From the NCBI GenBank assembly GCA_943735955.1, contig OX030957.1, forward strand, positions 1,904,001 through 1,968,000: DNA of 64,000 nt, in the 5' to 3' direction. The DNA is from Piscicola geometra (taxonomy: Eukaryota; Annelida; Clitellata; Hirudinida; Piscicolidae). How positions within the stretch are numbered: position 1 is the first letter of the stretch; every line of letters begins with the position of its first letter. Below the pieces are notes generated by a model that saw only the letters and a program-made list of their open reading frames with translations, did no database searches and was not told the origin of the DNA. Positions 55,801 to 64,000 of the stretch are shown one piece after another. The position numbers and the translations under genes are program-made.

Positions 55801-58800
55801 AATATTATTAACGTGACGTAAACCCGGACGAGCTCTAAGACCATTTAATGATTAAATTATTTTTCCCATGATGAAAAATAACAAATTTTACATGTATTAG
55901 TTGCAATACTTTGAAATAATTGAGAATTAATGAAAATAAATCCAAGCCATTTGTTTTTAATGTTTAACATCGTTTATGTACGCACCCAGGAGCATATCAT
56001 TATTTTTCTTCGTTTTGGGACTTGAAAAATATAACTGCCTCCTCGACATCTATTCACTCTCCATCCATATATTGAAAATCTTTTAACGCTCAAAAATGTG
56101 CGATAATTTTTCAACTCCCATTGAGCCCTCCTTCATCACAAAAAGAACCATTATAGGTCACCCTGTGCAATTCATGTACCTTTCAAATGCTTTTTCTCGT
56201 ATATACATATCTATCTGTTTGCTTTTTTTCGTCGACGTATTTGAAAAAAATTATTTAAAGCAACGTTAAAAGTATTTTACCGAGCGGTTAAAACAACCTT
56301 TGAATAACGTTGGAAATAGTTGACAATGTGCTCTAACGATTGCGTGAAAAAACGACAGAGACTAAGCATTTTTGGAAATTCAATTTATTCATTGGCCTAA
56401 TAATTGAAAAAAGATTAAAATTTGTGCCTAAATTTTTTTAATTCGTATGAAATTAAATTTTTTAAAAAATCTATTAAAAAGTGTTTCAGAATACACCCAT
56501 TAAGTTGTCATTACTTCTTTTTCAAAAAAAGGATTTAAAAAGTATATTTGAATTGTATTGTTTTTTTTAGTTATCTAAAGTACCGCACAGATGGCAAACT
56601 GTTCAACCTTAGGAGGCTCCAGGCAAAAACCAAAGATACGACAGACATCATCAGAGACCTGCTGTTTTCTGATGACTGTGCCCTCAACGCTGTCTCAGAA
56701 GCCGACATGCAACGCAGCGTTAACCTGTTCTCCAGTGCCTGCACAAACTTTGGTCTGACGATCAGCACAAAGAAGACTGAAGTCCTTCATCAGCCAGCAC
56801 CCGGAAAGCCCTACGTTGAGCCTAACATCACGATCAAAGCTCAACACAGTGGACCGGTTCACCTACCTAGGCAGTACACTAATCCAAAGTGTCACTATCG
56901 ATGACGAGGTGAATATCATTAAGGCGGACTCCCTCACTACCAAAAAGAAGGGGGGTTCGAACGCCAGGATCGCTGCCCATGATAATTGGGGATTATAAAA
57001 CTCAAAAATCCAGTTTTACACGATTACTCGAAACAATTTATTTTATTATAATTTTATACTATTTTTTCATTATTATAAAAGATAATTTGACAATAAGTGA
57101 TAATTAAAAGTGATAATTTTATGTCATGAAGCGATTAATCTGTTTTTCTAATTTAATATGCATATTTAAACAGGATTCAGGTTCATAATATTGGTACTAC
57201 CCGTTAGTAGTTCAATTTTTTATGTAAACATTTAGAAATCTAAACATTATTACAACTTCTTAAAGTTTAAAAAAACTCGCCAGCAATAACAATAAATTAA
57301 CGCGTGGATGAAGAAAATGACTTCTACTTTTGAAAGCCCTTAAATAAATTCAAATCGGTTCTGCGTGAAAACTTAAACATTCAGTTTGGGAGTTGTATTT
57401 ATCAATAAATTAATCACAACTACTAGGAATAATTTCCTAAAGTAAAATATTTTTATTTTTGTTTCTTTAGGTCTAAAAGTTTCACCCACAAACATATCTA
57501 AGGTAAATTGTTGGTAAGACCCTTGCTAATCCTTAAAAAGCGCTTAAATAGATATTACAAATGAAATTTCTCGGAAGCTTTAAAATTTCTAAATTTATGA
57601 TTGTCTAATGTGTGGCTGAACGGCTAGCCTACTCTCGGCTTCAATGATCCTCGGTTCGAGTGCAAACCATGTCCTAGTAACCCATAGACATGAATTGAAA
57701 TATTTTCAGAGTAAGTGGTCTGAAGGCTCATTAGGATTTCAGGCCACTATACTGGTGCTCGTCATTATTATTATTATTAATCAAAAATAGATACAGATCT
57801 AATAAAATCATTTTTTCAATGTCAAATAGGCTAAAAATTACTGCATTAGAGGCATTATCATTATTCAAACATAACAAACTCATTTTAAAAAAGAGCAAAA
57901 AAATCATAGAAGCACGGTCATTAAAAAAATCAGCTGCAGAAAATATGTTTTCATGAAGAAATAATGCAGACGTTCTCAAACCTGAATCCAGAACCCGGCT
58001 AATGTTCAATTATGACAAATGACTTTGCATCATAACAAGTCCTAATAATGTGTGCATTAAGGATTACTTTCTCTTCTAATATCCGTTTCAATTGTCTTTA
58101 TATCTCTTATATTTTTCATGATAAATTTTTTTATAAAACAGGCAGATAAGACATAATTTGTTGTAGTGGTATTTTTAGCAATATCAGTGTTGGTTTTAGC
58201 AATTATATTTCTTTACGTCCTTTGACAAATTTTTATCTCTTCTTGAAAGATCTTTTTTCATCTTTTCTTCAACCCTCAAACACAATCAAGTTCATGATCT
58301 TAAGTCTATTTTATCAACCCACCGGTAGCTCAGAAAGATGATCAAGGCCGGCAGAAGAAACAAAAATGACAAGCAGTTCACAGCGATGTACACATTCGTC
58401 TTTATGATGTCATTCTGGTGGAATTTGTGTGGTTGTTAAGGTGGTGGCTGTTTTGGTTTTTATATGCTTGGTTGTTGTGGTTGTTAAGGAGGGGTTGGTT
58501 TTCAAGATGGTGATTGTTGTGGTTGTTGATAAGGTTGTTGGCTGGTGTTTAGAGTTGTGTTTATAATGGCACTTGTTGCGATGGTCTCTGTAATAATGCA
58601 GCTTAGCTGTTGCAGTAGGCCAGTCAATTTGAACAAAAGTTTTTTTAGAAGAAAAAATGTTGAACTTAATCAGTTTTAAATTACAATATATAAATAAGTA
58701 CCACTAAACATTGGACTGTATTTAAAAGCCTACACGATATCATTTGAAATATAAACCGTGTGAAAAAAAGTTTCACAAAAAAATATAATAATATTTCTTC

Positions 58801-61800
58801 ACATTAAAAAAATTCACAGAAACTTGTTCTGCCAATGTGTGACGAAAACGATATAGAAAATTCGTTTAGAAATTGTTAAAATTTAAAACACCAGTTACCG
58901 ATTTTATTGTTGACTTAACACTTTTGAGTTCTATTTGAGTATGTACACGAGGTCATAATCCGTAGAATAATCGCCATTAAAATGACATATAAACCTAAAG
59001 TTTATTTTAAAAGCATTTTTAAAAATTAACTAACTTTGTTATAGTTGAAACGGTTTTTATGAATAATTGTTGGCGTATTGAGCAGGGGCGGCGATATGCT
59101 GCAAAGCATGGGGGTCCTACCCAGCATGGACGATCCTGGGGGGTCCTGGGGTCCTAGGTCCCCCTACTTTAAAAAACATTTTTTAACTTCTGTTTTGAAA
59201 CGTATATTTAAGTAAACAATGAATAGTTTAGTTTTAGACAGCTATAACTATAACTACACATACTCGCAATGTATTACTATGTAAACACTCTGTTTTATGC
59301 CATGTTTGACGATTAGGTTCGTATCAAAAGCAGAGTTTAAAATTTTGTTTTGGAAAAAAGTGGGATGGTCCACATTAAGACAGACCTTCTCACTATCAAA
59401 AAGTGGGGGGATCCGGACCCCAGGGTCCCCCCAGGATCGACACTCGTGGTATTAAGATATATAGGATCAAAACAAAGCATGAAAGAAAAGTTTTTGGAAA
59501 ATCAATGAGTTTAAAAAATATGCTTTAAAAAATTGTATGTTTACAAAAAGAAAAAAAATTGAATTAAATATTTGAAATGTATAATTTGCTCCATGCTTTT
59601 CAACATTTTAATTCATTTATAAGGGCTTATAAAGATAATGTAGTTGCTTTCAAAAGCAAGCAGCCTTCAAAAATGAAAGCTTCGTTTTAAAATTTTCAAA
59701 CCAATTATGAAGAACATAATTGCCTTTAAACAAACAAATAGAATGCTTTAAAACAGATTTAATAGTGACTTTCTTTTTCTAGAAACAAGTTAATTATGAA
59801 ATCATGCAAGAGCAACCACGATTTTAAATTAAAAACGTCTCAAAATATTAAAGTTTAATTAGAAGCGTTCTACTTCTTCCACCAGACTCAAAGAATGGGA
59901 TGTAAACATTTGATTTCGAGCTATTTTGCCCACAAATATTTTCAGAGTTTAGTTTTAAGGCTGTTTTAATGCAACACTTATACTGAATTTATACTTAATT
60001 TATTGAAGTTTACGACTTTTTGAAAACCAACATAATGTGGAGAAAAATAAAAAAATAGGAAAAAACAGTCAAGCCAAAAAAATAAATAAATGCTTTTCAA
60101 AATTAAGTAAGAACTTATGCATTGAGAAATCGGATTGCATTCTAGCCTGTGTGTTGAAGCACGCTGTGTAGTTTGTCCATTCATTGTCTCCAATCCTCCG
60201 CCACCCTCCCTCCATACATTCCTTCTTTGCCACCTCTGCCAAGTGAAATAGCATGCCGTTTTATAAGGTAGGAAATTTGTTTTTATATTGCAAACTATTT
60301 AATATAATCAATTTTCTTAAATAATGTTTTTTTTATTTTCATCTTGTGTGAAATGTTGATCTTTTTACTAAAAAGAGTTCCTGTTTTTCTTATCTACGGA
60401 AAATTGTTTCATAAAAGAATTTTAAATTTAGTTTTTTAGTTTTTTTTCAATCTTTAGCGAGACATATTAAATACTTTAAAAAATCTTTATTAAAAACTTC
60501 TTTTTTTATCTTCATAATGCTATTTTATAAAAATTAATTCTCAAAATCTTGTTAACTACAAAATTCAATTTCTTGTTTAACCTTATTTATCTGAGCTTTA
60601 TTAGTTTTTGAGTTTAAAAACGCTTTTTTAAATTTAGTCAACTCTAAATTTTTCAAAATCTAATTTTTTCTGATTATTTATTCTATTTATGAGCCGATAC
60701 AGCCCTTCAGACATAAATATCTCTTTTCAAGGCATCGGCTCGTTATTTAGTCCAATATTAAAAGCAACATTGCAAGTTTTTTACGTTTGAGAGTACATTA
60801 AATCAATTAATTATGATAATTTTGTGAATTAATTCGTTTATACTTTCCCCCTCAAAGACACACTCACACTCCACCTTCCACTCACCGAAAAGTGAGATCT
60901 TCCCTAGGAAGACGGGACAAGCTTGTTCTGCCACCACCCCCTCCACCTCTGCATCCCAACACGCGAAGCCGTCCCATGTGGTAGCGCAGCTGACGTCTTT
61001 GTGTGTGTTTATGTGGCTCTGCTTCTTACTGCTCACTTTATGGCTGAGCGCTTTTGCGACTTGCATCTCGGTCTTTTTATTCTCGTGAAAACTACTTCCT
61101 TGCTTTTCATTACTATAATTTCTTCCATCGCCATTATAACTGCCTTCATCAACACCTGCTCTTTCATCTCTTCCATTATTTCTTGTTTTATTTTCGAGCA
61201 GCATCCGTTGGCAGCACTGGTGAGCGTGGCTGCAACACATTCTCCACCTGTCGCAACGGCCTCTCGACAACTCCAACAGCTCACACAACAGTTCAATAAA
61301 GTTCTCTTTCTCTTCATAATTACTGCTGCTGTTAAACTTTTTAACATTGGCATCAGGAATAATTTTTTTGTATGGGTAATTGTTTTTATTGATGCTTTGC
61401 GTGATTAAGACGTGCATATTTCGGTAAAGAATCTTGAAAGAAAGCAGAGCTTGCTTGGGAAGATTAATCGTGTCATACTTGTTTACTTCACTTTGATTTT
61501 GCTTAATACTCTTCGCATCAGCCTCACTGCAATTCTCGAGACACGTTGAATTTGTAAGCTCGTATGCATCTTTATTTTTTTGAACATTTCTTCTTTTTTT
61601 GCTGCGTCTTATTCGTTTATATGCTAACCAGTGTGACGGTCCTGCAGGTGCATTTGATTGAAGTTGCTGATTCCATGATTTTCTACTTTTTTCCTGGAAT
61701 GCTTTTGACCTAATTGAGCTTTTTGGAAAGTTTTTTCCGATTGTTCTGGCTCCAATTTTTGTTTTTTTCAAGTTAATTTTTGAGTTTAATTTGTTATGCA

Positions 61801-62239
61801 AATAATTCATTTTTCTTGTTTTTTGACAGTGCACAGGTGTCGTATTGATTGTTTTAACATTGTCTTTCACACCAACTGACGTCAAAAAGAGTAATTTCAT
61901 TTCCACTCCAGTTTGTCTTTTACTTCTTTTTGAAACTAAATATTCTTGCAAAAAATCTGATCTCAAAACTGTTGGTGTTATTGCGGTTGTAGTAGTCGCA
62001 AATCGCCTTTCAACTTCTGAGAATTGTGTTGCCATGGTTACAATATTGAGCAAGATGGCGTCGTTGTCGAAGAGGAACTTTTGGCACATGAAGCACGAGG
62101 TGGTCCAGAAGTCGTCCTCGTTTGCATAGGTCCTCGCTCGGTCCTTGCAGCCTCCAGCGTCGACAGTCGCCAACGTCATCAAGATTAACGACATCTTAAT
62201 TGACGGCCTCGTGGGATTTAGCCGTCCTGATGCCTTCAT
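46664..62239 (-). CDS. Class B (secretin-family) neuropeptide-type GPCR with expanded ectodomain
   Basis: Eleven minus-strand exons: 62239-60886, 60235-60147, 58414-58323, 53506-53353, 51011-50861, 50656-50596, 49879-49813, 48833-48751, 47467-47326, 47244-47203 and 46819-46664. Phases agree through 797 codons. The hormone-binding domain shows CATTWDGFACWD, CPVFLG, KKECMEGGW and EWTNYTACF. The seven-helix part shows ARIMIHMHLFTS (TM2), WTLCEAVFLHRLL (TM3), GWVFPCIP (TM4), NESCWSEQMGAFEWIL (ECL2), RRGVKAALMLVPLFGLQ (TM6) and QGILVSLVYCYFNGEV (TM7), all class B hallmarks. It should signal through Gs. The cysteine cluster CCSHAHQCC and the HRM sequence recall invertebrate calcitonin/DH31- or PDF-type receptors, but the ligand group cannot be fixed by eye. 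The ectodomain is several times longer than usual. The intron after exon 2 is the weakest junction. Confidence 0.93.
47203..47244 (-). CDS. GPCR exon 10: TM7 (14 codons)
   Basis: Acceptor CCTCTCTCAG, donor GAG|GTAAAA. It encodes GILVSLVYCYFNGE. With Gln before and Val after it rebuilds QG...CxxNxEV, the TM7 signature. Vertebrate class B genes also have a 42-nt TM7 exon. Confidence 0.92.
47326..47467 (-). CDS. GPCR exon 9: TM6 and ECL3
   Basis: Acceptor TATTTCACAG, donor CAA|GTACCT. It encodes RGVKAALMLVPLFGLQLLL, TIYRPKSPLQD and YHIITAIVTNSQ. The Lys-Ala-x-Leu-x-Leu-x-Pro-Leu-x-Gly signature of class B TM6 is intact. Confidence 0.93.
47468..48750 (-). other. GPCR intron 8
   Basis: 1.3 kb, AT-rich. 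48065-48215 contains a short inverted pair around CAGTGTCA and is less AT-rich, possibly an old repeat. Nothing else is seen. Confidence 0.6.
48751..48833 (-). CDS. GPCR exon 8: TM5 and ICL3
   Basis: 83 nt, acceptor CCCTTCACAG, donor AG|GTCGGA. It encodes MNTILLGDILRILIFQMRS and HPREPSSFR, the N-x-x-x-L-x-x-I-R-x-L pattern of class B TM5. Confidence 0.9.
49470..49645 (-). repeat. tRNA-derived SINE
   Basis: On the minus strand there is an A box TGGCTTAGATGG (49631-49620) and a B box GTTCGAATCCC (49586-49576) at tRNA-like spacing. A short body follows, then a tail of TTTATT/ATTT units (about 49500-49475). Acceptor- and T-stem pairing is broken, so it is not a functional tRNA. Confidence 0.75.
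49813..49879 (-). CDS. GPCR exon 7: ECL2 and start of TM5
   Basis: 67 nt, acceptor CCATCCCAAG, donor CTG|GTGCCC. It supplies SCWSEQMGAFEWIL and YAPNLTCLL. The ECL2 Cys-Trp pair forms the conserved disulphide with TM3. Confidence 0.88.
50596..50656 (-). CDS. GPCR exon 6: end of TM4
   Basis: 61 nt, acceptor ATCTTCCCAG, donor AG|GTTTTG. It encodes VFPCIPTVVYYTFRFYWLNE, completing GWxxP of TM4. Phases 1 in and 2 out agree with both neighbours. Confidence 0.88.
50861..51011 (-). CDS. GPCR exon 5: TM3 and most of TM4
   Basis: Acceptor CCTATCCAG and donor G|GTGAGT. It encodes PWCRLLAMFKTHTTATSF, AWTLCEAVFLHRLLSRSF and WLLVLLGW. The Cys of TM3, the Glu of the E-G/A-x-(Y/F)-LH motif and the TM4 Gly-Trp are all present. 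Confidence 0.92.
51012..53352 (-). other. GPCR intron 4
   Basis: 2.3 kb, AT-rich. 52150-52380 is a degenerate GAT/CAA-rich simple repeat. A ~43-bp segment (TTTATA, AATATTTATAAACTAA core) at 52846-52888 is repeated at 52921-52963. No coding signal. Confidence 0.6.
53353..53506 (-). CDS. GPCR exon 4: ICL1, TM2, ECL1
   Basis: Acceptor CACCCCACAG. It encodes DLRKQARIMIHMHLFTS, LLLLSTFNIIWYSVF and SYKLTIAYLNP. Donor CCG|GTTTGT is chosen because it leaves the single conserved TM3 cysteine (PWCRLL) to exon 5; reading on would add an extra cysteine and break phase. Confidence 0.9.
53620..53720 (+). repeat. SINE fragment related to 57605-57775
   Basis: It shares CCTAGTAACCCAT, GGCCTAGAAGCTC-type and GCCACTATAATATTGCTCGT segments in the same order as the body and 3' end of the SINE at 57605. 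Confidence 0.65.
56575..56925 (+). mobile_element. LINE fragment: reverse-transcriptase thumb/palm segment
   Basis: The frame gives YRTDGKLFNLRRLQAKTK, IIRDLLFSDDCALNA, FGLTISTKKTEVLHQPAPGK and EPNIT, which match the conserved RT region with the (Y/F)xDD site of RTE-like LINEs. At about 56840 the frame shifts (VDRFTYLGSTL and VTIDDEVN continue in another frame). Both ends are truncated. Confidence 0.88.
56925..56976. mobile_element. End fragment of the CAGGGGCGG MITE family
   Basis: ACTACCAAAAAGAAGGGGGG and CCAGGATCGCTGCCCATG resemble the last ~70 bp of the MITE at 59083-59448. It abuts the LINE fragment. Confidence 0.5.
57605..57775 (+). repeat. tRNA-derived SINE
   Basis: A-box-like TGGCTGAACGGC (57613-57624) and B box GGTTCGAGTGC (57653-57663), then a ~100-bp body and an ATT repeat tail (57760-57775). 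Related fragment at 53620. Confidence 0.75.
58323..58414 (-). CDS. GPCR exon 3: TM1
   Basis: Acceptor AAATTCCACCAG and donor CG|GTGGGT. It encodes NDIIKTNVYIAVNCLSFL then FLLPALIIFLSYR, a hydrophobic helix followed by the ICL1 'FxxFR'-like end. It joins DLRKQARIMIH of exon 4. Confidence 0.9.
58430..58560. repeat. Degenerate GTT-rich simple repeat upstream of TM1 exon acceptor
   Basis: GGTTGTTGT units on the plus strand read as CAACAACC toward the acceptor at 58415 on the coding strand. Confidence 0.75.
59083..59448. mobile_element. hAT-type MITE, 366 bp, near-perfect 8-bp target duplication
   Basis: Begins CAGGGGCGGCGAT and ends GATCGACACTCGTG. Flanks GTATTGAG (59075-59082) and GTATTAAG (59449-59456) match at 7 of 8. 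The body is the inverse of the 29125-29410 element, sharing TGCTGGGTAGGACC and the GACAGCTAT region. Confidence 0.85.
60147..60235 (-). CDS. GPCR exon 2: end of hormone-binding domain
   Basis: Acceptor CACTTGGCAG; the split codon G|AG gives Glu. It encodes EVAKKECMEGGWRRIG and DNEWTNYTACFNTQ, the last two cysteines, Gly-Trp and the W.NYT.C motif of class B receptors. No GT donor in phase 0 follows. CAG|GCTAGA would be a GC-AG intron and keeps phase with exon 3. Alternatively a small exon is missing here. Confidence 0.8.
60236..60885 (-). other. GPCR intron 1
   Basis: 650 bp, AT-rich, with GTGAGT donor and CACTTGGCAG acceptor. Nothing else is seen. Confidence 0.85.
60886..62239 (-). CDS. GPCR exon 1: expanded N-terminus and first part of hormone-binding domain
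   Basis: 1354 nt ending in a perfect donor TTCG|GTGAGT. The ATG at 62239 is the first in the frame; a stop lies 16 codons upstream. The Met at residue 16 gives a better hydrophobic signal (MSLILMTLATVDAGG). Cysteine motifs of the ectodomain are scattered: SCFMCQKFL near residue 48, ELLCELLELSRGRC near 315-330, RMCCSHAHQCC near 334-343 and CATTWDGFACWD at 418-429. Two Lys/Asn/Ser-rich stretches separate them (about residues 70-315 and 345-415). Ordinary class B receptors place these motifs within ~100 residues. An additional upstream 5' exon is possible. Confidence 0.85.
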
Positions 62240-64000
62240 CCCGGCTATTCGAAAGGCTCGTGAGATTAGTCCTATCTCATGTCAAGCATGTAGATTGAGT
62301 TTTTGCTAAATGAGATTTTATTGAATTTAGTGAAAGGCGATTATAGGATTCAATTTATTCTATAATTTAAATCAATCTTTTGTGAAGAATCGAACTATCT
62401 CAGCAGTTTGTAAGCAAAAAATATTATTCAAAACTTGAAGGTCGTTTTGCATCAATAACGATTAGTACTTTACAGTTTAAAATAATTATCCTTTGATTTT
62501 ATATATTGTAAATCATTAATTTTACGACATTTAATTCTATTTAGAATCCTAGAAACAAATTCAAATTAGATATTTTATTTGAATGATATAAAACTCTTAA
62601 TTAAATTTTTCTAATCTTTTTTTATAATTCATACATTTTCCTAATGATATATTTTATTGCTGATGCTTACAAAGCGCATTCACAGACCGTCGTTTGTGCC
62701 TTTATACTTGCGTTCGTAGAGTCTCATGCGTTCTTCAGTTTCTTCTCGAACACGTTACACGTCAGTCATGCTGAAAACCCGTCGGTCTGTCAGCATTTAC
62801 CCACAATAACCACATTTGTAGTTGTAGATCATCAGATGGTTTACCAAGAATGTATTTATATATAGAATTTAGAGCTAATGTATTTTTCGAAAAAGTAAAA
62901 ATATTTCTTTTCTACTTTATCAACTTTTTCATAGAAATTATTTTTCTTTCTTTATTTTAACTAGAAGCAGTTGCTTCTACCTCCCTTTCTGTAGATGCCC
63001 TTGACATACACGGCGTTATTTGCTGTGTAAACTTTTATAAAATGACCGATTAGTTTTTTCAGCAGTCAGTTGAGCGGCAATGTGTGAAAGTTTTAGCCAT
63101 GACTGCTAATTACTTTGGATTATATTTTTAACGATATTTTTTTTACTTAATTATGCTTTGTATAAAGAAAATTTTATTTAATTGATGGCTTTTTACTACC
63201 AAATATAATTGTTCTTAATGTGATAGAGGTATTATAAGAGAAATAAACTATAAAGTCACTTATTTTAAGAAATATTTGTAAATATTAAAAATAGTTTTAA
63301 ATAAAACCATTCATTCTAATTGTATATTGATTACTTTTCTAGAACAAAAGCAGCTACAGACCAACAATAAAAATATGATATTAAGGTTTTAAAAGGTTTA
63401 TAATGCGGTTTAATTACTCAACCTTAATTATAGGATGACAGGGTATTGCGTGTGTTGAGTCAGTTAACTCAAATTCATCAGAAAGTTCTTCACGAATCTC
63501 ATATCAGTCATTTACTCACGAGGCATTCTTTCAATAAATTATTCTTGAAATAAAAGTGCGATGTTTTCCCTTGCAAATTGAGCGATAAATCGTGCAGGAT
63601 TGATCGCCTCTCCTTGTGAAACTCTTCTCTTCAGGGAGGGATTTCTTGCATGCGTTTTGACGAATATATTTCCTAACACACCTCCTTGTACGTCAAATGT
63701 TTCTTCATTCACAATCGATTGATTCTCAAACCCACGAGCCAACCACGTCTTGAAGTTATAGGTCATAACAGTGCTTTAAAACAAGTCTAAATGCTAGTAA
63801 GATGCTAGTTTATCTTTGATTGCAACCACTGATGGCTCTAAGCTCAAAGGATACTTGAGATGCTATGAAACTGAAGTTCTTGAAATCAGGAACCAATTGA
63901 AAATGTTTTATATTTGTGTGGATTCTTAACACTAAAAATCAATCCTTTAATCATAAAGTTCATGACTGGTCATGGCTGCTGCAACATCCCTGCATAAGGG
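62240..64000. other. Region upstream of the GPCR; no gene identified
   Basis: AT-rich. It should contain the GPCR promoter. A minus-strand frame at 63766-63539 (FKTWLARGFENQSIVN, then INPARFIAQFARENIA) is less AT-rich than its surroundings and could be an exon or an old transposon piece. I cannot assign it. Confidence 0.5.

Larger units (their letters stand above)
53507..58322 (-). other. GPCR intron 3 (4.8 kb)
   Basis: It contains a SINE fragment (53620-53720), a LINE fragment (56575-56925) with a MITE end, and a SINE (57605-57775). The remaining sequence, 53720-56570 and 57780-58320, is AT-rich. 55135-55260 is less AT-rich but unrecognised. Confidence 0.7.
58415..60146 (-). other. GPCR intron 2
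   Basis: 1.7 kb. Holds the GTT-rich tract and a MITE; the rest is AT-rich with no coding signal. Its 5' end lacks a GT at the expected position. Confidence 0.65.

Noticed and set aside
60923..61408. 161-codon plus-strand frame
   Set aside because: Antisense of GPCR exon 1, where the minus strand encodes the class B hormone-binding motif.

Overview
The window is nuclear DNA of an intron-rich, AT-rich (roughly two-thirds A+T) invertebrate animal. Four multi-exon genes can be read through by joining exons with canonical GT..AG boundaries and matching codon phase. The families (protocadherin, class B GPCR, PPIE, AASDH), the RTE-like LINE relics, tRNA-derived SINEs and abundant simple repeats suggest a bilaterian, probably a spiralian such as an annelid or flatworm. 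The species cannot be fixed from this sequence.

Layout. 1-16497 (minus): 5' part of a protocadherin-like gene with signal peptide and cadherin repeats EC1-EC5; it runs off the left edge. Its 6.7-kb intron holds an assembly gap and a decayed LINE with a complete hAT element nested in it. 16498-33585: 17 kb with no gene I can identify, containing several terminal-inverted-repeat elements. 33586-38272 (plus): PPIE, a nuclear RRM-cyclophilin, 12 exons, about 306 aa, with one exon buried in about 2 kb of satellite-like repeats. 38518-45929 (plus): AASDH (ACSF4/U26), 20 exons, about 1278 aa, with adenylation domain, carrier domain and PQQ-type beta-propeller; it starts only 245 bp after PPIE stops. 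46664-62239 (minus): a class B (secretin-family) GPCR, 11 exons, about 796 aa, convergent with AASDH. 62240-64000: no identified gene.

The most unusual signal is protein-level. Conserved domains in the cadherin and the GPCR are interrupted, inside uninterrupted exons, by long in-frame Lys/Asn/Asp/Glu/Ser-rich stretches: about 1090 aa before EC1, about 390 aa inside EC2, shorter ones in EC4 and EC5, and about 245 and 75 aa splitting the GPCR ectodomain. AASDH carries acidic and Ser/Gly-rich inserts as well. These genes do not form a pathway; what they share is this mode of exon expansion. A second pattern is that simple repeats repeatedly abut 3' splice sites.
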